Assembly (NCBI RefSeq): GCF_011297335.1
Contig: NZ_JAAOTJ010000005.1
Span: 124,001 to 188,000, forward strand
Length of the DNA stretch: 64,000 nt
From: Catellatospora methionotrophica
Lineage (GTDB): Bacteria; Actinomycetota; Actinomycetes; Mycobacteriales; Micromonosporaceae
Reading direction: 5' to 3'
Made by a program: the position numbers and the translations under genes. Shown here piece by piece: positions 24,895 through 33,726 of this stretch. The notes below the pieces were generated by a model that saw only the letters and a list, made by a program, of their open reading frames with translations, was not told the DNA's origin and did no database searches. How positions within the stretch are numbered: position 1 is the first letter of the stretch; each line of letters begins with the position of its first letter.

Positions 24895-25887
24895 TCAGTA
24901 GGCGCGGCGGTAACCGGCCACCGGCATCACGTCGATGTACTGCATCCGGACCACGTCACCGGTGTGCGGCGCGTGCACCATCACCCGCCGGCCGCCGACC
25001 GTGCCGACGTACATGCCCACGTGGTGCAGGTCGCCGTAGAAGAAGACCAGGTCGCCGACGATCGGGCTGGTCACCTTCTTCGTCTCGCCCCACTGGTCCT
25101 TCGTGTAGTGGGTCAGGCTGACGCCCGCCTTGCCGTACGCCCACTGGGTCAGGCCGGAGCAGTCGAAGGTGCTGGGACCGGCGGCGCCCCACACGTACGG
25201 CTTGCTGATCTGCTTGCAGGCCCACGAGGCGGCGGTCTGGCCCTTGCCGGAGCCCATCTGCGCCGGGCAGGCCGCGCCGATCTTCAGCGCGCCACCGGAG
25301 CCGCCGGAGCCGTACGCCTGCGTGCGCAGCTTCTGCAGGCCGCTCATCTGGCCCTCGATGACCTTCTTCTTCGCGGCCAGGTCGGCGTCCTTGGCCTTCT
25401 GGTCCGCGATGGCCTTGTCGAGCGTGGCCTTCTCGCCGTCGTACTTGGCCTTCGCCTCGGAGGTGGCCGAGATCTGCTCCTGCTTGCCGTGCGCGATCTG
25501 CTGCAGGATCATCAGCTGGTCCGCGAACTGCTGGGGAGAACCACTGCTCAGCAGCGCGTTGACCTCGGTGCTACGGCCACCCTTGTAGTACTCGGCGGCG
25601 ATGACGCCGACGCGGGTCCGGGTCACCTCGACGGTCACCCGCAGCGGCTGGAGCTTCGCCTCCAGCGTGGCGGACTTCTTCTGCAGCTTCACCAGGTCGC
25701 TGTGGACCTTGTTGTAGTCCTCGACCAGCGGCTCGAGCTTCTCCCACGTCTTGGCGATCTCGGCCTCGATCTCGGTGATCGACGGCTCGGCGTGCGCGGG
25801 CAGCGCCGGCACGAGACCGACGAACATGGCCGCGGCCAGCACCAGCGCTCGGGTGAGCGAGCGTGTCGCGGTACGGAGGGGGGTCAC
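24895..25887 (-). CDS. secreted NlpC/P60 peptidoglycan endopeptidase, paralogue B
   Basis: 330 residues from a GTG with AAAAGGAGCTCC just upstream. The layout is that of paralogue A: signal peptide (cleavage near PAHAEPS), a coiled coil to about residue 190 with shared phrases (ITEIEAEIAKTWEKLEPLVEDYN), then the NlpC/P60 domain with FDCSGLTQWAYGKAG, LHHVGMYVG and VMVHAPH as catalytic segments. The two clearly come from a duplication. A possible promoter with a leader of about 110 nt lies upstream. The leader showed no c-di-AMP riboswitch motif when I looked for one. Confidence 0.92.
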   Translation of the reverse strand: MTPLRTATRSLTRALVLAAAMFVGLVPALPAHAEPSITEIEAEIAKTWEKLEPLVEDYNKVHSDLVKLQKKSATLEAKLQPLRVTVEVTRTRVGVIAAEYYKGGRSTEVNALLSSGSPQQFADQLMILQQIAHGKQEQISATSEAKAKYDGEKATLDKAIADQKAKDADLAAKKKVIEGQMSGLQKLRTQAYGSGGSGGALKIGAACPAQMGSGKGQTAASWACKQISKPYVWGAAGPSTFDCSGLTQWAYGKAGVSLTHYTKDQWGETKKVTSPIVGDLVFFYGDLHHVGMYVGTVGGRRVMVHAPHTGDVVRMQYIDVMPVAGYRRAY

Positions 25888-26000
25888 CGGAGCTCCTTTT
25901 CCGCCGACCGCGGCCGGTGAAGCAGGGGTGAACCGGCTGCGGTGTCCGGTGCGGGGGTCGCGAGGGGTCACGACCCGGCGTACGCACCAGACGGTCACCA

Positions 26001-26030
26001 ACCCTAGGAAAGAAGGTGAGCTGGTTTCAA
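26001..26030 (-). promoter_or_regulatory. promoter candidate for NlpC/P60 paralogue B
   Basis: On the minus strand TTGAAA and TAGGGT are 18 nt apart, about 114 nt before the GTG. Confidence 0.45.
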
Positions 26031-26165
26031 GCCAAGAGCGGGACAACTTCGCTGAGCTGCACTGATGTCACTCAGCGTGCCCCACGAGCGGGGCGGCTGC
26101 GGCACCCGCGACGGCAGGGCTGACCTGCGTGGCGAGCGCCACGGTCACGCAGGGTCAGGCTGCCG

Positions 26166-27176
26166 TCATACCGCGGACGCCATGATGGCGTTGAGCACAT
26201 CGTCGAGGGTGACCACGCCGACCGGCAGCTGGCCCTCGCTCACCAGCACGATGTGCCGCCGCTCGCGGCGCATCGACAGCAGCAGCTCGGCCAGCGACCG
26301 GTCCGGCGGCACGATCGCCAGCGGCCGGACCAGCGCGGCCGGGATCGGCTCCCGGCGGCTCGCGCCCTCCAGCCCGATCACGTCCTTGATGTGCACGAAG
26401 CCCAGCACCCGCCGGGTGCCGCGGGCCACCACCGGGAACCGCGACCGCCCGGTGCGGGTGGCCAGCACCTCCAGGGCGGCCGGGGAGGTGTCGTCGGTGA
26501 CGATGGTGACCGACGACCACGGCCGCAGCGCGTCGGCGGCGGTGCGCTGGTGCAGTGCCAGCGCGCCCGCGATCCGCGCGTGCTGCTCCGGGTCGAGCAG
26601 ACCCTCGGTGTGCGCCTGCTGCACCAGACCGGCCAGTTCCTCGGCGGTGAAGACCGTCTTGACCGCGTCGGCGGCCTCGACCCGCCACAGCCGCAGCACC
26701 TTGCGTGAGGCCCACTTCATGGCCACCAGCAGCGGCTTGGTGGCGATGCAGAACGCCAGCATCGGCGGGCCCAGCCAGAGCACGCTGGCCTCCGGCCCGG
26801 CCAGCGTGATGTTCTTCGGCACCATCTCGCCGATCACGGTGTGCAGGAAGACCACGATGAGCAGCGCCAGCACGAAGGCGATCGGGTGCTGCATGTTCTC
26901 GGGCAGGCCGAGCGCGTGGAACGCGGGCTCGATGAAGTGGGCCAGCGCCGGTTCCGCGATCGCGCCCAGCGCCAGCGAGCACAGCGTGATGCCCAGCTGC
27001 GCGCCCGCGATCATCAGGGGGATCTGGTTCATCGCCGACAGCGCCCAGGCAGCCGGGCGCGAGGTCTGCGCCTTCGGTTCGATGACGGTACGCCGGGAGG
27101 CGATCAGCGCGAACTCCGCGCCGACGAAGAACGCGTTGCCCAGCAGCAGTGCCGCCGTGATCAGCAGGTCACTCAT
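26166..27176 (-). CDS. CNNM/CBS-domain membrane protein (CorC/HlyC family), short form
   Basis: 336 residues. Residues 1-195 are the CNNM (DUF21) membrane domain, with the signature NAFFVGAEFALIASRR and GEMVPKNITLAGP. Two CBS domains follow (SSVTIVTDDTSPAALEVL; QLPVGVVTLDDVLNAIM). It lacks the C-terminal CorC-type domain of the next gene. Family members transport Mg2+ or Co2+, or adjust such transport in response to nucleotides. It starts within the last 8 nt of the upstream paralogue, so the pair is translationally coupled and may form heterodimers. Confidence 0.9.
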   Translation of the reverse strand: MSDLLITAALLLGNAFFVGAEFALIASRRTVIEPKAQTSRPAAWALSAMNQIPLMIAGAQLGITLCSLALGAIAEPALAHFIEPAFHALGLPENMQHPIAFVLALLIVVFLHTVIGEMVPKNITLAGPEASVLWLGPPMLAFCIATKPLLVAMKWASRKVLRLWRVEAADAVKTVFTAEELAGLVQQAHTEGLLDPEQHARIAGALALHQRTAADALRPWSSVTIVTDDTSPAALEVLATRTGRSRFPVVARGTRRVLGFVHIKDVIGLEGASRREPIPAALVRPLAIVPPDRSLAELLLSMRRERRHIVLVSEGQLPVGVVTLDDVLNAIMASAV

Positions 27177-28473
27177 CGTCGTCGCCCGCCAGCCGGACCA
27201 GGCGAACCTGCTCCACCCGGTGCCGGTCCATCTCCACCACGGTGAACTCCCAGTCGTTGGCGACCAGGGCGTCGCCCACCACCGGGATCCGGCCCAGCTC
27301 CGCCATCAGGTATCCGCCCAGCGTCTCGTACGGCCCCTCGGGCAGCCGGAACCCGGTCTGCTCGTCCAGCTCGTCCTCGCGCAGCATGCCGTCGACCAGC
27401 CAGGTCCGCACGCCGCCGGGAACGGTCACCTCGATCGATCCCGACTCCTCCTCCTCGGCGGTGTCGTGCTCGTCGGCGATCTCCCCGACCAGCTCCTCGA
27501 CCAGGTCCTCGATGGTGACCACACCGTCGGTGCCGCCGTACTCGTCGACGACGATGGCGAAGTCGGAGCGGCCCGCCCGCAGCGCGGCGACCACCTTGTC
27601 CAGGTCGAGCGAGCCCGGCACCAGCACCGGTTCGCGGGCCACGGCGGCGACCGTGGTCAGCGAGCGGCGAGCGGGCGGCACGGCGAGCGCGTCGGTGACC
27701 GACACGACGCCGGTGACGGTGTCCAGCGTCTGCTCGTACACCGGAAAGCGGCTGTGCCCGGTCTCCCGCGCGGCCTCGAACAGCTCCGCGACGGTGGCCG
27801 ACCCGGCCAGGCCCACCACGTCGATGCGCGGGGTCATCGCCTCGGCCGCGTGCTTGTCGCTGAAGCGCACCGTGCGCTGCAGCAGCAGGGCGGTGTCGGT
27901 GGGCAGCGCCCCGGCCTGCGCCGAGATCGCGGCCAGCAGGCCCAGCTCCTCGGGAGAGCGGGCGCTGGCCAGCTCCTCCTGGGGCTCGATGCCCATCCGG
28001 CGGACCAGCCAGTTGGCGGTGCCGTTGAGAATGAAGATCATCGGCTTGAACGTGCGGGAGAAGACCCGCATCGGCCCGGCCGTACGCAGCGCCACCGGCA
28101 TCGGCCGGGACAGTGCCGCGTTCTTGGGCACCAGCTCGCCGAACAGCATCGAGAACAGGGTCGCGATGCCCAGCGAGATCACGTGGCTCAGCCCCGCGGA
28201 CACGCCCAGCGGCTCGACGAGCGGCCGCAGCGCGGGCTCGGCCAGGTAACCGGTGAGCAGCGCGGTCAGCGTGATGCCGAGCTGCGCTCCGGAGAGCTGG
28301 AACGACAGCTCCCGCAGTGCGCGGCGCACCGTACGCGCCGGGCGCTCGCCCCGGTCGGCCCGGGTGTCGATCTCCGCCCGGTCGACCGTGACCAGCGCGA
28401 ACTCGGCGGCCACGAAGAAGGCTGTGCCGACCGTGAGCAGCACGAAGAACAGAATGGGCAGGATTGCCGACAA
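27169..28473 (-). CDS. CNNM/CBS/CorC_HlyC membrane protein, long form
   Basis: 434 residues. CNNM membrane domain with AFFVAAEFALVTVDRAEID and GELVPKNAALSRP, a CBS pair (EAMTPRIDVVGL; DFAIVVDEYGGTDGVVTIEDLVEELVG, read as segments), and a complete C-terminal CorC_HlyC domain (EGPYETLGGYLMAELGRIPVVGD). It is probably a divalent-metal transporter or transport regulator. The start is uncertain: TTG at 28473 is the first standard start in frame, yet the best ribosome-binding site (GAGGTGATC) lies too far upstream for it, and an in-frame stop sits 24 nt before. It is the first gene of the two-gene operon. Confidence 0.88.
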   Translation of the reverse strand: MSAILPILFFVLLTVGTAFFVAAEFALVTVDRAEIDTRADRGERPARTVRRALRELSFQLSGAQLGITLTALLTGYLAEPALRPLVEPLGVSAGLSHVISLGIATLFSMLFGELVPKNAALSRPMPVALRTAGPMRVFSRTFKPMIFILNGTANWLVRRMGIEPQEELASARSPEELGLLAAISAQAGALPTDTALLLQRTVRFSDKHAAEAMTPRIDVVGLAGSATVAELFEAARETGHSRFPVYEQTLDTVTGVVSVTDALAVPPARRSLTTVAAVAREPVLVPGSLDLDKVVAALRAGRSDFAIVVDEYGGTDGVVTIEDLVEELVGEIADEHDTAEEEESGSIEVTVPGGVRTWLVDGMLREDELDEQTGFRLPEGPYETLGGYLMAELGRIPVVGDALVANDWEFTVVEMDRHRVEQVRLVRLAGDDDE

Positions 28474-28597
28474 CGCGTCGATGACGAGATCACCTCAGCG
28501 CCCGATTCTGCCAGAACCCGTCACCCCACCCGCCTTCGCGGGCACGCCCACCCCCACCCACCTGCCGCAACCGCCCTCGCGGCCCAAGCCCCCGCCA

Positions 28598-28656
28598 CAA
28601 CTCTTAAAGAGTCGCGCCCTCAGCACGTGGCCGAGGGCGCGAGTCTTTAAGAGTCG
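28598..28656. repeat. CTTAAAG palindromic element, copy 3
   Basis: Arms 28598-28621 and 28633-28656 match at 22 of 24 positions, with an 11-nt loop ending GTGGCC. It lies 75 nt past the etfD stop, between two genes on the same strand, so here it serves only one gene end. The right arm reads CGCGAGTCTTTAAGAG, a change shared only with copy 5. Flanks are C-rich on the left and G-rich on the right. Confidence 0.88.
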
Positions 28657-28731
28657 CGGCCCGGGTGGCGCGCGTCGCGCGTCGCGCGGCGGGCGGGCCG
28701 CGCGGTGGGCGGATGGGTGGGGGTCTGGGGG

Positions 28732-30894
28732 TCAGGGGGTGGGTTTGACGGAGCGGAGGAGGACGGTGGCTACGTCGATGACCTCGACGTCTTCCTCGCC
28801 CTTGGAGCGGACGCCGTCGGTGATCATCGTGGAGCAGAAGGGGCAGCCGACGGCGATCGTCTTCGCGCCGGTGGCCAGGGCCTCCTCGGTGCGCTCGACG
28901 TTGATCCGCTTGCCGATGCGCTCCTCCATCCACATACGCGCGCCACCGGCGCCGCAGCAGAACGAGCGCTCCTCGCGGCGGCCCATCTCCAGGATGCCGG
29001 TGCCGCCCCCGGCGGACGTGGTGGTGCCCGCGCCGATGGCCGCGCCGAGCACCTCGCGCGGCGGGGTGAACACGCGGTTGTGACGGCCCAGGAAGCACGG
29101 GTCGTGGTAGGTCAGGCCGCCGTCGACGGGTGCGACCGGGGTGAGCTTGCCGGTCTTGACCAGGTGGGCCAGCAGCTCGGTGTGGTGCACCACCTCGACC
29201 TCCAGCCCCAGCTCCTTGTACTCGTTGCCGAGGGTGTTGAAGCAGTGCGGGCAGGTCGCGACGATCTTCAGCGCGCCGGACTCCTTGATCGTCTCGACGT
29301 TCTGCTGGGCGAGCATCTGGTAGACGAACTCGTTGCCGATCCGGCGGGCCGGGTCACCGGTGCAGGTCTCGTTGTTGCCGAGGATCGCGAAGTCGACCCC
29401 GGCCTCGTTGAGCAGCGTCGCGACGGCGCGGGTGGTCTTCTTCGCCTTGTCCTCGAACGCCCCCGCGCAGCCGACCCAGAACAGGTACTCGAAGCTCTCG
29501 GTCTCGCCGACCCGCGGCACCGGGAAGTCCAGGCCCTTGGTCCAGTCCTCGCGGGTGTTGGGCGGCGCGCCCCACGGGTTGCCCTTGTTCTCCAGGTTGC
29601 GCAGCATCGCGCCGGCCTCCGACGGGAAGCTCGACTCGATCATCACCTGGTAGCGGCGCATGTCGACGATGTGGTCGACGTGCTCGATGTCTACCGGGCA
29701 CTGCTCCACGCAGGCACCGCACATGGTGCAGGACCAGAGCGCGTCCGGGTCGATGATGCCCAGCTCGGACGCACCGCCGATGAGCGGGCGCTCGGCTTCG
29801 GCCAGGGCGAGCACGTTGACGCCGGCCAGCTGCTCGGCGGTGCCCTTCTCCTCGCCGGACAGGTCCTTGCCGCCACCGGCCAGCAGGTAGGGGGCCTTGG
29901 CGTACGCGTGGTCGCGCAGCGACAGCACGATCAGCTTCGGCGACAGCGGCTTGCCGGTGTTCCAGGCGGGGCACTGCGACTGGCAGCGGCCGCACTCGGT
30001 GCAGGTGGAAAAGTCCAGCAGGCCCTTCCAGCCGAAGTGCTCGACCTGGGAGACGCCGAAGGTGTCCTTCTCCGGGTCGGCCTCTTCGAGGTCGATCGGG
30101 GCACCGTTGGAGGTCATCGGCTTGAGCGCGCCGAGCGCGGGAGCGCCGTCGGCGTTGCGCTTGAAGTAGATGTTGAAGAAGGCCAGGAAGCGGTGCCAGG
30201 CCACGCCCATGGTGGGGTTCAGGCCGATGGTGATCGCCCAGCCCATCGACACGACGATCTTCACCAGGGCGGTGATCGTGATCGCGGTCAGCGAGGCGGG
30301 CAGGATCGCGCCGAGGGCGTGCGAGAGCGGCGTGGCCCAGGCCGGGTGGTGGAACAGGCCGGCCGACACCTTGAACCCGCGGATCAGGAAACCGAGGACC
30401 AGCACGGCCAGGATGACGTACTCGACGAAGAACGCCTGCCACATCGTCGACCCGGCGAAGCGCGAGCGCGAGGTGCTCGACGGCAGCTGGCGCAGCCGGA
30501 TCACGATCAGCGTGACGATCGCCGGGATGCCGAGGATGCCGATCCACTCGGTCACGAACGCGAACACGTCCCAGCCGCCGACGATCGGCAGCTCCCACGC
30601 GGGGTTGACGACCTCGAAGTAGGCGCCGGCCACCAGGGTCGACAGCACGATGAAGCCGATCATCACCAGCCAGTGCGCCGCGCCGACGACGGACCACTTG
30701 AGCATCCTCGTGTGGCCGAAGGTCTCGGTGAGCATGTTCTTCCACCGGGCGGCCCGCTGACCGGAGCGGGTGGGATCGGCCTGGCCCAGCCTGATCACGG
30801 CGAGGATCTGCCGCACCGCCCGCACGACCAGCCATACCGCGACTGCCGTCACGGCGACCGCGATGACCGTGCTGACGATCTGTACGCCGCCCAT
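28732..30894 (-). CDS. etfD: membrane Fe-S oxidoreductase, EtfD-like (Rv0338c type)
   Basis: 720 residues from an ATG with GGGAGG 7 nt upstream. Six or so membrane helices fill residues 1-260 and could bind haem b (NarI-like). Two [4Fe-4S] motifs follow at about residues 297 (CTECGRCQSQCP) and 389 (CTMCGACVEQCP). Two CCG-type cysteine-rich domains of the heterodisulfide reductase kind come after (CPHCFNTLGNEY; SFCCGAGGARMW). Layout and phrases match mycobacterial EtfD, thought to pass electrons from ETF to menaquinone in beta-oxidation. It carries the same TTAC-N6-GTAA operator as fadE5, which supports this role. Confidence 0.9.
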   Translation of the reverse strand: MGGVQIVSTVIAVAVTAVAVWLVVRAVRQILAVIRLGQADPTRSGQRAARWKNMLTETFGHTRMLKWSVVGAAHWLVMIGFIVLSTLVAGAYFEVVNPAWELPIVGGWDVFAFVTEWIGILGIPAIVTLIVIRLRQLPSSTSRSRFAGSTMWQAFFVEYVILAVLVLGFLIRGFKVSAGLFHHPAWATPLSHALGAILPASLTAITITALVKIVVSMGWAITIGLNPTMGVAWHRFLAFFNIYFKRNADGAPALGALKPMTSNGAPIDLEEADPEKDTFGVSQVEHFGWKGLLDFSTCTECGRCQSQCPAWNTGKPLSPKLIVLSLRDHAYAKAPYLLAGGGKDLSGEEKGTAEQLAGVNVLALAEAERPLIGGASELGIIDPDALWSCTMCGACVEQCPVDIEHVDHIVDMRRYQVMIESSFPSEAGAMLRNLENKGNPWGAPPNTREDWTKGLDFPVPRVGETESFEYLFWVGCAGAFEDKAKKTTRAVATLLNEAGVDFAILGNNETCTGDPARRIGNEFVYQMLAQQNVETIKESGALKIVATCPHCFNTLGNEYKELGLEVEVVHHTELLAHLVKTGKLTPVAPVDGGLTYHDPCFLGRHNRVFTPPREVLGAAIGAGTTTSAGGGTGILEMGRREERSFCCGAGGARMWMEERIGKRINVERTEEALATGAKTIAVGCPFCSTMITDGVRSKGEEDVEVIDVATVLLRSVKPTP

Positions 30895-30957
30895 ACCCAC
30901 GCCTCCCTGCGTCGGAACAGCCCTGTGTATAAACCCCACCGGCAGACTACGCCCTAG

Positions 30958-30971
30958 TTACCGTTCAGTAA
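30958..30971. promoter_or_regulatory. TTAC-N6-GTAA operator before etfD
   Basis: TTACCGTTCAGTAA, 64 nt upstream of the etfD start. It differs from the fadE5 proximal site (TTACCGACCAGTAA) at only two of 14 positions. A TTATAC on the minus strand between site and gene could be the -10. Confidence 0.65.
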
Positions 30972-31128
30972 TGTGAGGGTTCGCACAGGCTGTCCATCAC
31001 CCTAGGGCAGCGGCAGGTCACCGGGGGTCGGACGGCTCCGGACAGCATCGGGGGGTCACAGCCCGTGCGCGTACGCGCGAACAGGCCGCGACCCCGGATC
31101 GCGAGCTATCGTGGAGCGCTGCGTTAGC

Positions 31129-31392
31129 TCAGCGCCACTTGGAGAGCAGACCGAGCGCGCCGACCATCGCGCCGAAGCCGACAGCGAGGTTCCAATACCC
31201 CCAACCCGCCACCGGGTACGCCGTCTCGGACAGGTAGTACACCACCAGCCAGGCGATGCCCACGACGATCAGAGCGACCGCGGTGACCGGCAGCCAGATC
31301 GGGCTCGGCTTCTTGTCCGCGGCGGTCGCCGAGGGCAGCACGTCGGTAGGCGGCGTGTAGATCTTCTTCTTGCGGAGCTGCGACTTCGGCAC
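31129..31392 (-). CDS. crgA: cell division protein CrgA
   Basis: 87 residues from a GTG with GGAGAC 5 nt upstream. VPKSQLRKKKIYTPP is the typical charged N-terminus. Two membrane helices follow (WLPVTAVALIVVGIAWLVVYYL and WNLAVGFGAMVGALGLL), joined by the conserved GWGYWN loop. CrgA binds FtsZ and septal proteins and helps to control septum formation. It is divergent from the DUF881 gene, the same order as in Mycobacterium and Streptomyces. The extra upstream residues in the open frame are not needed. Confidence 0.95.
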   Translation of the reverse strand: MPKSQLRKKKIYTPPTDVLPSATAADKKPSPIWLPVTAVALIVVGIAWLVVYYLSETAYPVAGWGYWNLAVGFGAMVGALGLLSKWR

Positions 31393-31504
31393 GGTTGTCT
31401 CCTGGAGGGGCCCTGCCCACACCGGTCGATGACCTCGAGCATGGGCCTGAATAATGTTCGACAGATAGCGTAGTCAGATCGTCGCGTTTTGGCACGGAGG
31501 GGGA

Positions 31505-32311
31505 GTGGTGGAATACACATCCGGCACCTCGTCATGGCGTAAAGCCGTGCTCCGAGCCGGGCGCGCGTTCGGCCGCCTACCCGGTCGGCGCCGTAGCGGG
31601 TGGACCCTCGGCGTGCCGCTCATCGCGGCGACGGCCGGTCTGCTGTTCACCGTGAGCGCGACCACCTCCCAGGGAACCACGCTACGCGAGGACAACAGCG
31701 TTCGGCTGAATCAAGTCGTGAGCAAGAAGGAAATCGAGGTCGGCAACGCGGTCGGCGACGTGAACCGGCTGCGCGCCGACATCGACGCGCTGACCGGTGC
31801 GCAGGCCGGCGGCGACGGCCCGCTCACGGCCGAGCGCACCCGCGGCGAGGGCTACCTGGCCGACGCCGGGCTCACCGCGGTGCACGGGCCCGGCCTGACC
31901 GTACGCATGGACGACGCGCCGCCCGGCGGCAACGGCCTGTCCACCGGCGCGACCCAGGACGACCTGGTCGTGCACCAGCAGGACGTGCAGGCCGTGGTGA
32001 ACGCGCTGTGGGCGGGCGGGGCCGAGGCCATGACCATCATGGGCGTACGGGTCGTCACCACCACGGCCGTGCAGTGCGTCGGCAACACCCTGCTGCTCGA
32101 AGGGCGGCGCTACTCCCCCGAGTTCGTGATCTCGGCGATCGGCGACCCGGCCAGGATGCAGGCCTCGCTCGACGCCGCCCAGGGCGTACGGGCCTTCCGT
32201 GACGCTGTACGCGCGTACGGGCTGGGATATAGCGTCACCCGCGAGACGAACATCGTTGCTCCCGCGTACCAGGGATCGGTGCTGCTGCGCCATGCTTCGG
32301 TGCCGCGTTAG
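31505..32311 (+). CDS. DUF881 family membrane-anchored protein
   Basis: 268 residues with a single N-terminal membrane helix (WTLGVPLIAATAGLLFTVSA). A short coiled coil (NQVVSKKEIEVGNAVGDVNRLRADIDAL, shown as segments) and a conserved alpha/beta domain follow, with GPGLTVRMDDAP and DLVVHQQDVQAVVNALWAGGAEAM. This is the DUF881/YlxW-type fold found beside crgA in most actinobacteria. A role in division or envelope assembly is inferred from the locus alone. Two adjacent GTG codons could serve as start, both close to GGAGG. Confidence 0.9.
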   Translation: MVEYTSGTSSWRKAVLRAGRAFGRLPGRRRSGWTLGVPLIAATAGLLFTVSATTSQGTTLREDNSVRLNQVVSKKEIEVGNAVGDVNRLRADIDALTGAQAGGDGPLTAERTRGEGYLADAGLTAVHGPGLTVRMDDAPPGGNGLSTGATQDDLVVHQQDVQAVVNALWAGGAEAMTIMGVRVVTTTAVQCVGNTLLLEGRRYSPEFVISAIGDPARMQASLDAAQGVRAFRDAVRAYGLGYSVTRETNIVAPAYQGSVLLRHASVPR

Positions 32312-32329
32312 TAAGAGCCGGAGACACGG

Positions 32330-33442
32330 ATGAGCAGGCATCGGGCGCAAGAACCCGAGGACGACGAGACCACCACGTTCCCCCGCGTGGCCGACCCCGC
32401 GCCGGACGCCGACGCCGGGTCGATCACCAGCGTGCTGCCGATCATCCCCGCCGACGCCACCACGGTGCTGCCGGTGATCACCGCCTACGGCCCTGCCGCC
32501 AGTGACGAGACGACGCAGCTGCCCCGGATCACGGACCAGACCTCCGCGCTGCCGCAGGTCGTACGGCCCGGACCCGCTGTGGCCACCGGACGGGCCGTGT
32601 CCACCGACGAGACCGGCCTGCTGGGCGCGATCCCGCCCGCGCCGCCCTCGTCGCCCGAGGACGACGCCAAGCCGTCGCCGCGGCCCCGCTGGAGCGGCGA
32701 GCCGCCACCGCCGCCGGTCAAGGCGATCCGGGCCGGGGAGAAGAACTACCGCAGCATCCACTCCGAGTACACCCGGACCACCGTCGGCACGGTCGTGCGC
32801 TCCACGCTGCGCGGCACCGGCGAGCTGATGATCACGTTCGGCCTCGTCATCCTGCTGTTCGCCGGGTACGAGGTGTGGGGCAAGACGGCCATCGTCGACG
32901 CCCACCAGAGCGAGCTGGAGCAGCAGCTGAACTGGGACGAGCCGACCGTGGGCCCGACCCCGTCGGTGTCGGCCTCCCCGCTGGCGCCGCTGCCCGGCAA
33001 CGCGGTCGCGAAGCTCTACCTGCCCACGCTGAAGAAGCACTGGGTGGTGGTGCAGGGCGTGACGCAGAAGGACATCCGGTTCGCGCCGGGGCACTACCCC
33101 AACAGCGCCATGCCGGGCCAGAAGGGCAACTTCTCGGTCGCCGGGCACCGCAACCGGGCCACCTTCTGGGACCTGGACAAGCTCAAGTCGGGCGACAAGA
33201 TCGTCGTCGAGACCAAGACCGCCTTCTTCGTGTACGAGGTGGTCAAGCAGCGCATCGTGCTGCCGACCGCGGTGGAGGTGGTGCGCGCCGTGCCGCCGAC
33301 CATGGAGGCGGGCAAGCTGATCACGCTGACCACCTGCAACCCGAAGTTCGACAACTACCAGCGGCTGATCATCCACGGCAAGCTCGTCGACGAGCAGCCT
33401 CGCTCCGAAGGCCGCCCGGTCGAGCTGGCGGGGATGGCCTGA
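32330..33442 (+). CDS. class E sortase with TTxLP-repeat cytoplasmic tail
   Basis: 370 residues. Residues 1-160 are a cytoplasmic, Pro-rich tail with five T-T/S-x-L/F-P motifs: TTTFP 14, TSVLP 33, TTVLP 44, TTQLP 61, TSALP 71. One membrane helix follows ([18 protein letters not shown], about 166-184). The sortase barrel holds His273 (VAGHRNR), Cys336 (TLTTCNP) and Arg345 (YQRLIIHG), the full catalytic triad. Class E enzymes join LAxTG-type proteins to peptidoglycan. The stop overlaps the next ATG (TGATG). The long tail is unusual and could be a kinase/FHA docking site. Confidence 0.93.
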   Translation: MSRHRAQEPEDDETTTFPRVADPAPDADAGSITSVLPIIPADATTVLPVITAYGPAASDETTQLPRITDQTSALPQVVRPGPAVATGRAVSTDETGLLGAIPPAPPSSPEDDAKPSPRPRWSGEPPPPPVKAIRAGEKNYRSIHSEYTRTTVGTVVRSTLRGTGELMITFGLVILLFAGYEVWGKTAIVDAHQSELEQQLNWDEPTVGPTPSVSASPLAPLPGNAVAKLYLPTLKKHWVVVQGVTQKDIRFAPGHYPNSAMPGQKGNFSVAGHRNRATFWDLDKLKSGDKIVVETKTAFFVYEVVKQRIVLPTAVEVVRAVPPTMEAGKLITLTTCNPKFDNYQRLIIHGKLVDEQPRSEGRPVELAGMA

Positions 33443-33726
33443 TGTACGCGTGGATCTGGCGCAAGCTGCCCTTCGGCCTCGGCGGCAAGCTGGGCGGCTC
33501 ACTGGTGCTGCTCGGCGTCGTCGGCGCGCTGCTCTGGTACGTGGTCTTCCCTTGGGCCGAACCACTGCTGCCCTTCGACGACGTCCAGGTCGGCGACCCC
33601 GACAGCGGCTACTCGCAGCTCGACGAGCCGGCGGCCGACCCGTCGGGCACGCCCGAGCCCGGCGACGGCCACGACATCCCGTACGACACCGGGGAGACCC
33701 CCGTGCCGTCACCCAGTAACAGGTGA
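33442..33726 (+). CDS. small membrane protein linked to the sortase gene, 94 aa
   Basis: [19 protein letters not shown] leads into one membrane helix (LVLLGVVGALLWYVVFPWA), then an acidic outer tail rich in Asp, Pro and Gly. Start and stop both overlap their neighbours (TGATG with the sortase gene, GTGA with trpG), so it is part of a coupled chain. Similar small proteins occur at this place in other actinobacteria by my recollection of the locus; their function is unknown to me. A sortase accessory role is only an inference. Confidence 0.8.
   Translation: MYAWIWRKLPFGLGGKLGGSLVLLGVVGALLWYVVFPWAEPLLPFDDVQVGDPDSGYSQLDEPAADPSGTPEPGDGHDIPYDTGETPVPSPSNR

Noticed and set aside
25888-26165. c-di-AMP (ydaO) riboswitch before NlpC/P60 paralogue B
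   Set aside because: Such leaders often precede wall hydrolase genes, but the conserved GTCAGCTAACC-type segment was not found on either strand. GGGGTGAA occurs only on the wrong strand.
26065-28650. 861-codon open frame on the + strand
   Set aside because: It runs antisense to two clear CNNM/CBS genes; its translation is low-complexity Arg/His/Gln-rich and shows no domain. It is a GC-driven shadow.
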